A DNA stretch of 64,000 nucleotides from Mesonia maritima (GTDB lineage Bacteria; Bacteroidota; Bacteroidia; Flavobacteriales; Flavobacteriaceae). Shown here one piece after another: positions 10,507 to 18,640 of the stretch (its first letter is position 1; every line of letters begins with the position of its first letter). The notes under the pieces were generated by a model. It ran no database searches. It saw only the letters and a program-made list of their open reading frames with translations, and had not been told where the DNA came from. Location of the stretch: assembly GCF_042433895.1 (NCBI RefSeq), contig NZ_JBHLUA010000022.1, forward strand, positions 1 through 64,000, written 5' to 3'. The translations under genes and the position numbers were made by a program.

Positions 10507-11511
10507 CTAACTGCCAAAATGTAACCCGACTGAAATATTATTATATTCTTGAAAACTGTAAGCTGCACTTAATTTAAAGAATCCTAAGGTTAATTTTGTT
10601 CCTAAGGTGGCATTTATTCCATTTATAGAATTGGTAATACTATATGGATTTTTTAAGGTTTGCCCTTGCAAAACTCCTTCATCAATCGTATAAGTTCCTT
10701 TTAAATCGGTATCTGCTTTTCCGGTAATATAACCTAAACCACCATAAAAATTAATTACAGGTAATTTTGTTGAAACAATTGCAGAGAAATTCCACGTATT
10801 CATATTCGATTCTATCATTTGATTTTCGCCTTCAAAATCACCTTCGTCTAAATCGTACGAACCATTAAAATGTGTATAACCGATTAATGCGGAAATTGCT
10901 ACTGGAAAAATATCTTCATTTTTCAACCAACTGGTAATTTCATGTTGAACTCCTGCTCCGAACAAACCAGTTTCAACCTCATCGAATTTTAATTTCGGCA
11001 CAAATCGCACTTTAATTTCAGTTCCTTTTAAAAGACCTATACTTCCTTGAATAAAAGCGGTAGGCACAAAATCAAAAGAAGTGTCGCCAATACCTTGTGG
11101 CAAAACAATTTCAACACTTTCAGTTCCATTTTCAGTGGGGTAATCTACAAAAACAGAAATTTCAGGATCGTTATAACCAAAAGCAGTAGCTACTTTTTTT
11201 GACGTTGAACCATCTCCGTAACGAATAAAATTATAATTATCAGTATTTAGCGTGAAGCTTTTATTTTCATCTTTTACAGTTGAATAATTCCCGATAATAG
11301 AAATATCGAATTCTAAGAATTCTTTTGCTTCTCCGCTATTATACCAGCCATTATTTATACTATACATAGCACCTTCTGCCGCCGGAGCCACATAGGATTT
11401 ACTGAATTTCTTCGCATCATCTATTCCAGCTGCTAAAATATTCTGAATGCTATTTTGTGCGTAAACTGACGTTACACCCAAAATTAAAACGAAAGTGATA
11501 ATCTTTTTCAT
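10507..11511 (-). CDS. Exported protein of unknown function, tandem paralogue B (DUF6588-like)
   Basis: A protein of 334 residues with a signal peptide ending 'VTSVYAQ' (residue 19). The mature part alternates polar and hydrophobic residues and has 'NNGWYN', 'IVLPQGIGDTSF', 'IQGSIGLLKGTEIKVRF' and 'GAGVQHEITSWLKN', which suggests an outer-membrane beta-barrel. It ends in a short beta strand. It resembles proteins I remember as DUF6588, but this is unverified. Its upstream neighbour (11578-12591) is clearly a paralogue with the same blocks in the same order. The gap is only 66 bp, so the two may be cotranscribed. Function is unknown. Confidence 0.85.
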   Translation of the reverse strand: MKKIITFVLILGVTSVYAQNSIQNILAAGIDDAKKFSKSYVAPAAEGAMYSINNGWYNSGEAKEFLEFDISIIGNYSTVKDENKSFTLNTDNYNFIRYGDGSTSKKVATAFGYNDPEISVFVDYPTENGTESVEIVLPQGIGDTSFDFVPTAFIQGSIGLLKGTEIKVRFVPKLKFDEVETGLFGAGVQHEITSWLKNEDIFPVAISALIGYTHFNGSYDLDEGDFEGENQMIESNMNTWNFSAIVSTKLPVINFYGGLGYITGKADTDLKGTYTIDEGVLQGQTLKNPYSITNSINGINATLGTKLTLGFFKLSAAYSFQEYNNISVGLHFGS

Positions 11512-11577
11512 AATTGGTCAAAATTTAGATTTCAATTTAAATATACGTAATAAGCTCCACTCTTTTACTGAAATATG

Positions 11578-12591
11578 TTAGTTGGAATTAAAAACATATG
11601 CAAATCCAACTGTTAAGTTGTAAAATTCTTGAATATTGAACGCGGTATTTATCCGAAAATTATCTATTGAAAGCCTTGCTCCTATAGTTGCATTAAACCC
11701 ATGAACTTTATTTGTGACTGAATAATTATTCAGCAAATCCTGAAAGATTTCGTCTTCTTCTGCTATTTTGTATACACCTTTAAATTTAGTTTCAGACTTT
11801 GCTGTTAAATAACCAATTCCTGCATAAAAATTCAGCATTTCAAACTCTGTGGAAGAAATTAGAGAAAAGGTCCACGTATCCATTTCAGAATCTATCCCTT
11901 GATCTGAATTTTGTTCTCCTGATTCTTTTAAATCGAAAAAGCCTTTAAAATTTGTATAACCTAATAAACCAGCAATTTTTAGAGGAAATGTATTATCTTC
12001 TTTTAGCCAACTTGTAAATTCATGTTGAATACCGGCTCCATAAAGTTGTTTTTTTACATCACCATAATTGACTTCTGGCGCATAACGAAACTTTAATTCT
12101 GTAGCTTTTACTAAACCTACGCTGCCTTGAAGAAAAACATTAGGAACTGATTTTACTTGACCTTCATCAATCCCTTGCGGAAGAAGAACCTCCACAGATT
12201 CCTCTCCATCTGGAGTAGTATAATCTAAGAAAACTTTAATATCCGGATTATTTCTTCCGAATATAGTAGCAACTTGTTTAGCAATTGCTTCGTCTTCAAA
12301 ACGAATATTATTATAGTCATTCACATTAACCGGAAATGAATTTTCATCGCGCTGTACAAACGTTAAATTTCCGGTTACAGCTATCTCAAACTCAAGAAAC
12401 TTTTTTGATTCAGCAGTATTGTACCAACCATTATTCACATTATACATTACTCCTTTTGCGGCGGGATTTATAAAAGCATTTCCAAATCGAGTTATATCTT
12501 CAATAGCGTAAGTTACTAACTCACCTATATTGGTTTGAGCGGAAATAAATTGCGATAACAGCAACAAGCTTAGTAATAGTATTTTTTTCAT
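11578..12591 (-). CDS. Exported protein of unknown function, tandem paralogue A (DUF6588-like)
   Basis: A protein of 337 residues with a signal peptide (MKKILLLSLLLLSQFISAQ). It shares 'NNGWYNTAESKKFLEFEIAVTGN', 'VLLPQGIDEG', 'LQGSVGLVKATELKFRYAP' and 'GAGIQHEFTSWLKEDN' style blocks with the next gene, so the pair arose by tandem duplication. The strand-turn pattern and C-terminal aromatic strand ('YNLTVGFAYVF') fit an outer-membrane barrel. No catalytic motif is visible. It lies between gyrB and mdh, with a terminator separating it from gyrB. Confidence 0.85.
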   Translation of the reverse strand: MKKILLLSLLLLSQFISAQTNIGELVTYAIEDITRFGNAFINPAAKGVMYNVNNGWYNTAESKKFLEFEIAVTGNLTFVQRDENSFPVNVNDYNNIRFEDEAIAKQVATIFGRNNPDIKVFLDYTTPDGEESVEVLLPQGIDEGQVKSVPNVFLQGSVGLVKATELKFRYAPEVNYGDVKKQLYGAGIQHEFTSWLKEDNTFPLKIAGLLGYTNFKGFFDLKESGEQNSDQGIDSEMDTWTFSLISSTEFEMLNFYAGIGYLTAKSETKFKGVYKIAEEDEIFQDLLNNYSVTNKVHGFNATIGARLSIDNFRINTAFNIQEFYNLTVGFAYVFNSN

Positions 12592-12624
12592 AATAATTCA
12601 ATTGGTTGGTTAATATTAAAACAA

Positions 12625-12656
12625 AAAACTCGTGTAGAAAAATCTACACGAGTTTT
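12625..12656. terminator. Terminator after gyrB
   Basis: A perfect 14-bp stem, AAAACTCGTGTAGA (12625-12638) with TCTACACGAGTTTT (12643-12656), has an AAAA loop. It stands between the gyrB stop and the start of the paralogue A gene. Confidence 0.88.
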
Positions 12657-12677
12657 AAAAGTAATAAATACTATTTT

Positions 12678-14615
12678 TTAAACGTCTATATTAGCATAAA
12701 CCGCATTTTTCTCAATAAATTCTCTACGCGGTGGCACTTCATCTCCCATTAACATCGAGAAAATTCTATCTGCTTCCCCTCCATTATCGATAGTAACTTG
12801 ACGTAAGGTTCTAAATTCAGGATTCATGGTGGTGTCCCACAATTGTTCTGCGTTCATTTCTCCTAAACCTTTGTAACGTTGCACTGCTACACCGCCGGAA
12901 TATTCATTGGTAATTTCATCTCGCTCTTTTTCATTCCAAGCGTATCTTTTTCTATTTCCTTTTTTAATTAAATATAAAGGTGGTGTTGCAATGTAAATGT
13001 GACCAGCTTCAATTAATTCTCGCATATATCTAAAAAAGAACGTTAGAATTAAAGTCGCAATGTGACTACCATCCACATCCGCATCACACATAATCACGAT
13101 TTTATGGTAGCGTAATTTTGAAAGATTTAACGCTTTACTGTCTTCTTCGGTACCGATAGTAACACCTAAAGCGGTATAAATATTTCGTATTTCTTCATTT
13201 TCGAAAACTTTGTGCTGCATCGCTTTTTCAACATTCAGAATTTTACCACGTAAGGGTAAAATAGCTTGAAAATTACGATCTCTTCCTTGTTTTGCAGTTC
13301 CACCTGCAGAATCTCCCTCTACTAAAAATACTTCACAGATTTCAGGATCTTGTTCTGAGCAATCTGAAAGTTTACCAGGAAGTCCGCCACCACTCATTAC
13401 GGTTTTTCGCTGAACCATTTCACGTGCTTTTTTGGCAGCGTGACGCGCTTGAGCAGCTAAAATCACCTTCTGAACAATGGTTTTTGCATCATTCGGATTT
13501 TCTTCTAAATAAATATCAAGCATTTCTGAAACGGCCTGAGAAACTGCTGATGTTACTTCGCGGTTTCCTAGTTTAGTTTTGGTTTGCCCTTCAAATTGAG
13601 GTTCAGCAACTTTTACAGAAACAATCGCAGTTAAACCTTCACGAAAATCATCTCCTGAAATTTCAAACTTTAATTTATCGAGCATTCCCGAAGCGTCTGC
13701 ATATTTTTTCAATGTTGAAGTTAATCCTCTTCTAAAACCTGATAAATGCGTTCCTCCTTCGTGTGTGTTAATATTATTTACATACGAATGTAAATTTTCA
13801 CCGTACGAATTATTATAAATCATGGCAACTTCAACAGGAATGTCATTTTTTTCACCTTCCATTGCAATCACATCGCCAATTAATGGCTCTCGTGTTGCAT
13901 CTAAAAAGCGGATAAATTCTTTTAAACCTTCTTCAGAATGGAAATTATCGCTTCTATATTCGCCATTATCTTCTTTTTCTCGTTTATCAATTAGCGAAAT
14001 TTTAATTCCTTTATTTAAGAACGCCAATTCTCTCAATCGACCAGCAAGAGTATCGTAATTATAGCGTGTTCCTTCTTTAAAAATTGTAGGATCAGGCTTA
14101 AAAGTCACTATAGTTCCTGTAAAATCGGTATCGCCAGTACTTTTTACAGGGTAAAGTGGTTTTCCTCGTTCATATTCCTGCTCCCAAACTTTTCCTTGTT
14201 TATGAACATAAGCGTGCAAATGTTCAGAAAGCGCATTCACACAACTTACACCAACCCCGTGCAATCCTCCTGAAACTTTATATGAATCTTTGTCGAATTT
14301 TCCTCCGGCACCAATTTTGGTCATTACCACTTCTAATGCAGAAACGCCTTCTTTTTTGTGAAGATCAATTGGAATTCCACGTCCGTTATCTTTTGTAGTG
14401 ATTGAACCATCTTCATTAATTACCACATCAATAGCATCGCAATGACCTGCCATTGCTTCATCTATAGAATTATCTACAACTTCATAAACTAAATGATGGA
14501 GTCCTCTATTACCCACATCTCCAATATACATTGATGGACGCATTCTTACGTGCTCCATTCCTTCCAGAGCCTGAATACTATCGGCGGAATAATTCTTTTT
14601 TACTTCTTCACTCAT
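12678..14615 (-). CDS. gyrB: DNA gyrase subunit B
   Basis: ATPase subunit of gyrase, which introduces negative supercoils with GyrA. It has a GHKL ATPase domain ('VYEVVDNSIDEAMAG', 'DNGRGIPIDLHKKEG', 'GGLHGVGVSCVNALS') followed by the TOPRIM region with 'EVFLVEGDSAGGTAKQGRDR', 'PLRGKILNVEKA' and 'IVIMCDADVDGSHI'. The tail 'QRYKGLGEMNAEQLWDTTM' completes the C-terminus. The ATG at 14615 gives 645 residues beginning MSEEVKKNY. An in-frame TTG at 14624 would add three residues and is less likely. A TATATTTG box lies about 30 bp upstream. Confidence 0.98.
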   Translation of the reverse strand: MSEEVKKNYSADSIQALEGMEHVRMRPSMYIGDVGNRGLHHLVYEVVDNSIDEAMAGHCDAIDVVINEDGSITTKDNGRGIPIDLHKKEGVSALEVVMTKIGAGGKFDKDSYKVSGGLHGVGVSCVNALSEHLHAYVHKQGKVWEQEYERGKPLYPVKSTGDTDFTGTIVTFKPDPTIFKEGTRYNYDTLAGRLRELAFLNKGIKISLIDKREKEDNGEYRSDNFHSEEGLKEFIRFLDATREPLIGDVIAMEGEKNDIPVEVAMIYNNSYGENLHSYVNNINTHEGGTHLSGFRRGLTSTLKKYADASGMLDKLKFEISGDDFREGLTAIVSVKVAEPQFEGQTKTKLGNREVTSAVSQAVSEMLDIYLEENPNDAKTIVQKVILAAQARHAAKKAREMVQRKTVMSGGGLPGKLSDCSEQDPEICEVFLVEGDSAGGTAKQGRDRNFQAILPLRGKILNVEKAMQHKVFENEEIRNIYTALGVTIGTEEDSKALNLSKLRYHKIVIMCDADVDGSHIATLILTFFFRYMRELIEAGHIYIATPPLYLIKKGNRKRYAWNEKERDEITNEYSGGVAVQRYKGLGEMNAEQLWDTTMNPEFRTLRQVTIDNGGEADRIFSMLMGDEVPPRREFIEKNAVYANIDV

Positions 14616-14644
14616 ATAATTCAAAAATTAACATACTAAGAACA

Positions 14645-14652
14645 CAAATATA
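14645..14652 (-). promoter_or_regulatory. Promoter -7 box of gyrB (TATATTTG)
   Basis: On the minus strand TATATTTG matches TAnnTTTG and lies 29 bp before the chosen gyrB ATG. No convincing -33 element is visible. Confidence 0.55.
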
Positions 14653-14847
14653 GAAAAACAAGACCTTCTACGGAAACCTAAATTCCCTGCCACTCTTGAA
14701 GTTATTAACAATATTCGTAAAAAAGTTGAGTTTTAGAGGAATGAAAAAAATTGAGTAAGCAATGTTTTATTTTTAACATAATAAAAGTATTCTCTTAACA
14801 AATTTTCGTGCCTTCGTAATGTATATTAGAAACTAATAAAAAATATC

Positions 14848-15399
14848 ATGATGAAACAATTTTTAAGTTTATTATTTATTTGCATTTTCACTTCTACAGC
14901 GGTTTCGGCTCAAGATTTTTCTGATTTAGATAAAAGCCCAATGGAAGTTGCTATAATTAGAAATACAGATCATTCGCCGATGGCAAGAATAATTTATAGT
15001 AGTCCGCGAAAAAAAGGACGCGAAATTTTTGGAGGTTTGGTTCCTTACGGAGAGATTTGGAGAACCGGTGCAAATGAAGCCACAGAAATTACGTTTTATA
15101 ATGATATGCGAATTGCAGGAAATAAAATTCCATCGGGAACATATACGCTTTACACAATCCCAAATGAGGAAGAATGGACGATTATTTTGAATAAAAATAT
15201 AAATATCTGGGGAACTATAAATAATTATAAAAAAGAACAAGATCTGGTTCGTATAAAAGCTCCTGCACGATCTGCTGCGGCAACTATAGAAAATTTTTCA
15301 GTGGCTTTTCAACCTACTGAAAATGGCACAAATTTATTAATGGGTTGGGACGATACCTTTGTAGAAGTTCCTTTTAAAAATATTGAAAAAGAAGATTAA
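14848..15399 (+). CDS. DUF2911 domain exported protein
   Basis: A protein of 183 residues with a signal peptide (cut after 'STAVSAQ', about residue 22). A DUF2911 domain fills the rest. It is recognised by 'RIIYSSPRKKGREIFGGLVPYGEIWRTGANEAT', with 'IPSGTYTLYTIPNEEEWTIILN' and the C-terminal 'LLMGWDDTFVEVPF'. The family is common in Bacteroidetes as a periplasmic or secreted protein of unknown function. It is a single gene, divergent from gyrB across 223 bp, and ends at a strong terminator. Confidence 0.9.
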   Translation: MMKQFLSLLFICIFTSTAVSAQDFSDLDKSPMEVAIIRNTDHSPMARIIYSSPRKKGREIFGGLVPYGEIWRTGANEATEITFYNDMRIAGNKIPSGTYTLYTIPNEEEWTIILNKNINIWGTINNYKKEQDLVRIKAPARSAAATIENFSVAFQPTENGTNLLMGWDDTFVEVPFKNIEKED

Positions 15400-15415
15400 A
15401 TTAAAATCTCGATTC

Positions 15416-15447
15416 AAAAAAAACCGCTCGATTGAGCGGTTTTTTTT
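15416..15447. terminator. Bidirectional terminator between the DUF2911 gene and arsC
   Basis: Arms A-rich AAACCGCTC (15416-15429) and GAGCGGTTT plus T-run (15434-15447) pair around a GATT loop. Convergent genes flank it. Confidence 0.9.
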
Positions 15448-15448
15448 A

Positions 15449-16078
15449 TTATAATTTAGAAAAAATATACAGCATTTCTCTGCCAATTTCATAAACTTTT
15501 CGCTTATATTTTTCTAACGCGTTTGGCTGCTTATCAAAAATTTTAGGATCTTCATAAGTTAGTGAAATTCTATGTGAACTTCCCGCTACAAAAGGACAAC
15601 CACCATCTGCCTCAGAGCAAACCATCACGGCTATAAAATTTTCTTTTGTGTTAAACGGATCATCGTATTTTTTCGAAAATAATGATTTGTAATTTGCTGG
15701 ATTTCGTAAAGAAGTGAGTTTATAATGCGGATTCTCTCCTTCTTCAATTTGCTGAAATTCAAACCCGACTTCTGTCATTGCTTTAATCATTGTTGGGTGA
15801 AATGCCGTCGCCTCAGTTCCGCCGGAAAAAGCTTCAATATCTTTACAATTATAATAATCGATTAATGTTTTTAACCACACTTCGCCTAATTGACTTCGTC
15901 GGGAATTGTGAGTGCAAATCATCATAACTTGTGCAATTCCAAAGGAAGAAATATCAGTTTTAATTGCTTCAACTAATTTATCTAATTGCGCTCTTCTTTC
16001 TTCTGAAATAGAAGCGGTTTGACTTATTAAGCGTTGAATTAATTCTTCTAATTGTGTGTTACTCGCGTATAACTTCAT
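15449..16078 (-). CDS. arsC: Arsenate reductase, thioredoxin-coupled LMW-PTP type
   Basis: Reduces arsenate to arsenite for export by the adjacent Acr3. It has 209 residues with an extra helical segment of about 45 residues at the N-terminus. The PTP-loop is C55-THNSR-R61, the general acid is D177 in 'YEDP', and 'MVCSEADGGC' carries C154 and C161. C154 and C161 have the same spacing as the Cys82/Cys89 redox relay of the pI258 ArsC family, so I favour thioredoxin-coupled arsenate reductase over plain tyrosine phosphatase. The loop has Arg60 where ArsC proteins usually have a Cys (NSCRS). Its start overlaps acr3 by 20 bp. Confidence 0.88.
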   Translation of the reverse strand: MKLYASNTQLEELIQRLISQTASISEERRAQLDKLVEAIKTDISSFGIAQVMMICTHNSRRSQLGEVWLKTLIDYYNCKDIEAFSGGTEATAFHPTMIKAMTEVGFEFQQIEEGENPHYKLTSLRNPANYKSLFSKKYDDPFNTKENFIAVMVCSEADGGCPFVAGSSHRISLTYEDPKIFDKQPNALEKYKRKVYEIGREMLYIFSKL

Positions 16079-17126
16079 TTTCTTTTGAATTATAAAATTT
16101 TCTTTTCAGCCAAAATGCCACTTGAACCAAACCTATAAGTGCGGGAACTTCCACCAGCGGACCGATTACACCGGTAAACGCCTGACCGCTATTTAAGCCA
16201 AAAACTGCGATGGAAACCGCGATACCCAATTCAAAATTATTGCCTGATGCGGTAAACGCTACCGAAGCATTTACCGGATACGAAGCGCCAATTGCTTTGC
16301 TGGTAAAAAAACCAATGATAAACATAGCGATAAAATAAATAAGTAGCGGTATGGCGATTAATAAAACATCAAATGGAATAGTTACGATTAATTCTCCTTT
16401 TAAACTAAACATTACTACAATTGTAAACAGCAAAGCAATTAAGGTTAACGGTGAAATCTTAGGAATAAAAACCGTGTTATACCAATGTTCTCCTTTTAAT
16501 TTCACCCCTATAATTCGGGTGAGAATCCCCAATAAAAAAGGAATTCCCAAATAAATAGCAACACTTTCTGCGATTGTTGCTATTGAAATATCTACAATTG
16601 CACCTTCAAAACCAAAAAGTGGCGGTAATTTGGTAATAAAAAGCCAAGCATAAAAGCTATACGCAAAGACTTGAAAAATACTATTTAACGCTACTAAACC
16701 CGCGCCATATTCTGAGCTTCCTTCGGCTAAATCGTTCCAAACCAAAACCATCGCGATACAACGTGCTAAACCGATTAAAATTAGCCCAATCATATATTCT
16801 GGATGGTCTTGTAGAAAAATTAATGCTAAACCAAACATTAAAAAAGGACCGACAACCCAGTTTAGAAATAATGACAAGCCTAAAGTTTTTACGTCTTTAA
16901 AAATTTTTGGTAATAATTTGTAATTCACTTTTGCTAATGGCGGATACATCATTAAAATTAAGCCGATAGCAATCGGAACGTTTGTAGATCCAGAACTAAA
17001 TGAATTAATAAGCGTAGGAAAATCAGGAAAAAAATAGCCTAAACCAATTCCTATTAACATCGCTACTAAAATCCACACCGTTAAAAATCGGTCTAAAAAA
17101 GACATTTTTTTATTACTTTTTGTCAT
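16059..17126 (-). CDS. acr3: Arsenite efflux permease Acr3
   Basis: Inner-membrane arsenite exporter of the Acr3/BART group. It has 355 residues and about ten hydrophobic segments. The family signature includes the essential Cys in 'IGLARCIAMVLVWNDLAEG', plus 'ALNSIFQVFAYSFYAWLF' and 'VAFTASGNNFELGIAVSIAVFGLNSGQAF'. It lies 10 bp after the DUF6428 gene and overlaps arsC by 20 bp, so the three genes form one transcript. Regulation is likely by the ArsR encoded upstream. Confidence 0.95.
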   Translation of the reverse strand: MTKSNKKMSFLDRFLTVWILVAMLIGIGLGYFFPDFPTLINSFSSGSTNVPIAIGLILMMYPPLAKVNYKLLPKIFKDVKTLGLSLFLNWVVGPFLMFGLALIFLQDHPEYMIGLILIGLARCIAMVLVWNDLAEGSSEYGAGLVALNSIFQVFAYSFYAWLFITKLPPLFGFEGAIVDISIATIAESVAIYLGIPFLLGILTRIIGVKLKGEHWYNTVFIPKISPLTLIALLFTIVVMFSLKGELIVTIPFDVLLIAIPLLIYFIAMFIIGFFTSKAIGASYPVNASVAFTASGNNFELGIAVSIAVFGLNSGQAFTGVIGPLVEVPALIGLVQVAFWLKRKFYNSKENEVIRE

Positions 17127-17136
17127 TTTGTTCTAT

Positions 17137-17649
17137 TTAGCAACATCCGCTATTTGGCGAGCACGTTGATTTTTCTTCTGAAACTGAAACCGGCGCGCAA
17201 CATGCAAGTTCTTTCTCTTCTGGAGTTCTCGCGCGATCTTTCGCTTTACAAGTTGTGTTTTCTTCGCCTAGTTTTACAACAATCAAATTTTCTTTATGCT
17301 GAATTTCACGAACCGGTAAAACTGCGGTGTGAAAATTTTTATTTCCATATTCAAATTTTAAATCAACTGCATTATTTATTGGTCGAATTTTATCTACCAG
17401 TTCAAAAATTTCTATCGCTTTTTTTGCTCTTACTGAATGCTGAGGTTCAGGAATCGGGTTTTCCCAAATTTGTACATGCGTTTCTTGCCATTTATTTTGC
17501 ACACCTCCGCAATCTACAGTATCAAAATCCACATTCTTAATTTCAGTTAAGTGAAAATCTGCTCGCACAAAGTTTCCCTCTTTATACTCAAACAGCAAAT
17601 TAGCTGTGGGTTGTTTTTCTAATTCTTTTAAAAATTCTGCTGTATTCAT
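17137..17649 (-). CDS. DUF6428-like arsenic operon protein with Cys-rich tail
   Basis: A cytosolic protein of 170 residues without a signal peptide. The body has 'NLLFEYKEGNFVRADFHLTEIK', 'DTVDCGGVQNKWQETHVQIWEN' and 'ALDLKFEYGNK' type blocks that I associate with DUF6428 proteins found in Bacteroidetes ars operons (from memory). The last 21 residues carry C150-C151, C163 and C169-C170, resembling vicinal-thiol arsenite-binding sites such as those of ArsD. It may hand As(III) to Acr3 or buffer it. It starts just downstream of the second palindromic operator and leads the acr3-arsC part of the operon. Confidence 0.8.
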   Translation of the reverse strand: MNTAEFLKELEKQPTANLLFEYKEGNFVRADFHLTEIKNVDFDTVDCGGVQNKWQETHVQIWENPIPEPQHSVRAKKAIEIFELVDKIRPINNAVDLKFEYGNKNFHTAVLPVREIQHKENLIVVKLGEENTTCKAKDRARTPEEKELACCAPVSVSEEKSTCSPNSGCC

Positions 17650-17671
17650 TTTTCTTCTTATTAATTGTTAT

Positions 17672-17687
17672 ATCGTAATATTACGAT
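17672..17687. promoter_or_regulatory. Probable ArsR operator O2 (16-bp perfect palindrome)
   Basis: ATCGTAATATTACGAT is a perfect palindrome 22 bp upstream of the DUF6428 gene and 18 bp after the arsR stop. The same sequence with two changes lies upstream of arsR. Its TAATATT core could overlap a -7 box, giving an internal ArsR-controlled promoter. Confidence 0.7.
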
Positions 17688-17705
17688 TAATCTATTCAAA
17701 TTTTT

Positions 17706-18035
17706 TTAGCAACAAGAAATGTCGGTAGGTTTTCTATTGAAAAATTGCATTAATAAATGTTGAACTTCCTGCCATTTATCTACATCTATACAATAACAAA
17801 CCCGCGTTCCTTCAATATCACCTTTTATTAATCCTACATTTTTTAATTCTCGTAAATGCTGACTAATTGTGGGTTGTGCTAAACCAATTTCATTTACCAA
17901 ATCGCCACAAATACAAGATTTTTTCTCCAATAAAACTTGTAAAATTGCCACGCGTGCCGGATGACCAATAACTTTTGCTATTGTGGCAAGTTCATTTTGA
18001 GCGTCGGTAAATATTTCTGATTTGGTAATTCCCAT
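17706..18035 (-). CDS. arsR: ArsR-family metalloid repressor
   Basis: DNA-binding repressor that leaves DNA on binding As(III) or Sb(III). It has 109 residues forming one winged helix: 'HPARVAILQVLLEKKSCICGDLVNEI' leads into the recognition helix 'AQPTISQHLRELKNVGLI' and the wing 'GDIEGTRVCYCID'. Cysteines C41 and C43 are at the position of the classical ArsR metal site (ELCVCDL). Further Cys pairs are C80/C82 and the terminal C108-C109. It is first in the operon, preceded 14 bp upstream by a palindrome matching the internal one. Confidence 0.94.
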   Translation of the reverse strand: MGITKSEIFTDAQNELATIAKVIGHPARVAILQVLLEKKSCICGDLVNEIGLAQPTISQHLRELKNVGLIKGDIEGTRVCYCIDVDKWQEVQHLLMQFFNRKPTDISCC

Positions 18036-18048
18036 AATTCATTTATTC

Positions 18049-18064
18049 ATTGCAATATTACGAT
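18049..18064. promoter_or_regulatory. Probable ArsR operator O1 upstream of arsR
   Basis: ATTGCAATATTACGAT differs from the perfect palindrome at 17672-17687 at two positions only. Read on the minus strand it contains TAATATTG, one mismatch from a TAnnTTTG -7 box, so ArsR binding here would block its own promoter. Confidence 0.65.
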
Positions 18065-18184
18065 GGATAATTTTGATACAAAAATTATTGGTCATTTTTA
18101 TTTAAAATTCGATTCTCCTTATTCTCAATATTGATATTTTTTCTTCCAAGTAAATCTTGGGATTCAATTTTGTCAGTCAGAATA

Positions 18185-18544
18185 TTAGTTAATAAAAAAG
18201 TTTACATAAATCAGTATTATCAAATAGGAAAAAATCATGTAATAATTTACAACTTTTCTTTTTCGGCTTTGAGAATCAAAATGCTGTTCTAGCATAAGAT
18301 ATTTCTTCTTCCTAACAAACATAAGATATCCAAGAATTAAGAAAAATAGATAAATTCCAATTATTAGTATCTTATTTTCCCAAATATTGAATTTCAAATT
18401 AAAATATTTTAAAACATTCAGTAATCCAAATATTGTAAACTCAAGAATTAAAGCTAAAATTATATTTGCTATATGTTCCGGCTGCTCATTTTTAGAAGGA
18501 GTTAGAAGAATAAATTTATAGAGTGAGTAATAAAAAAATGACAT
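18185..18544 (-). CDS. Small membrane protein of unknown function
   Basis: Starting at the ATG at 18544 it has 119 residues (an in-frame TTG at 18565 would add seven). Three or four hydrophobic segments are visible, including 'IILALILEFTIFGLL', 'ILIIGIYLFFLILGYLMF' and 'YYMIFSYLIILIYVNFFI'. A basic loop (RKKKY, SRKRK) lies between the last two. I recognise no family. It is isolated between arsR and queE in very AT-rich sequence, and the flanks hold no other gene. Coding status is likely from length and the consistent membrane pattern but not proven. Confidence 0.6.
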   Translation of the reverse strand: MSFFYYSLYKFILLTPSKNEQPEHIANIILALILEFTIFGLLNVLKYFNLKFNIWENKILIIGIYLFFLILGYLMFVRKKKYLMLEQHFDSQSRKRKVVNYYMIFSYLIILIYVNFFIN

Positions 18545-18640
18545 TTCTAATAAAAATAAATTCAATAACTATGTCTTACTGAACAATGAATAATTTTCAC
18601 CTAAAAAATTTTTAATGGAAGTTAATTAGCAGATTCAATT

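Noticed and set aside
13292..14398. Three plus-strand frames (78-94 codons)
   Set aside because: All lie inside gyrB on the opposite strand.
17154..17540. Plus-strand frame of 128 codons
   Set aside because: It lies wholly inside the DUF6428-like gene on the other strand and shows no family pattern.
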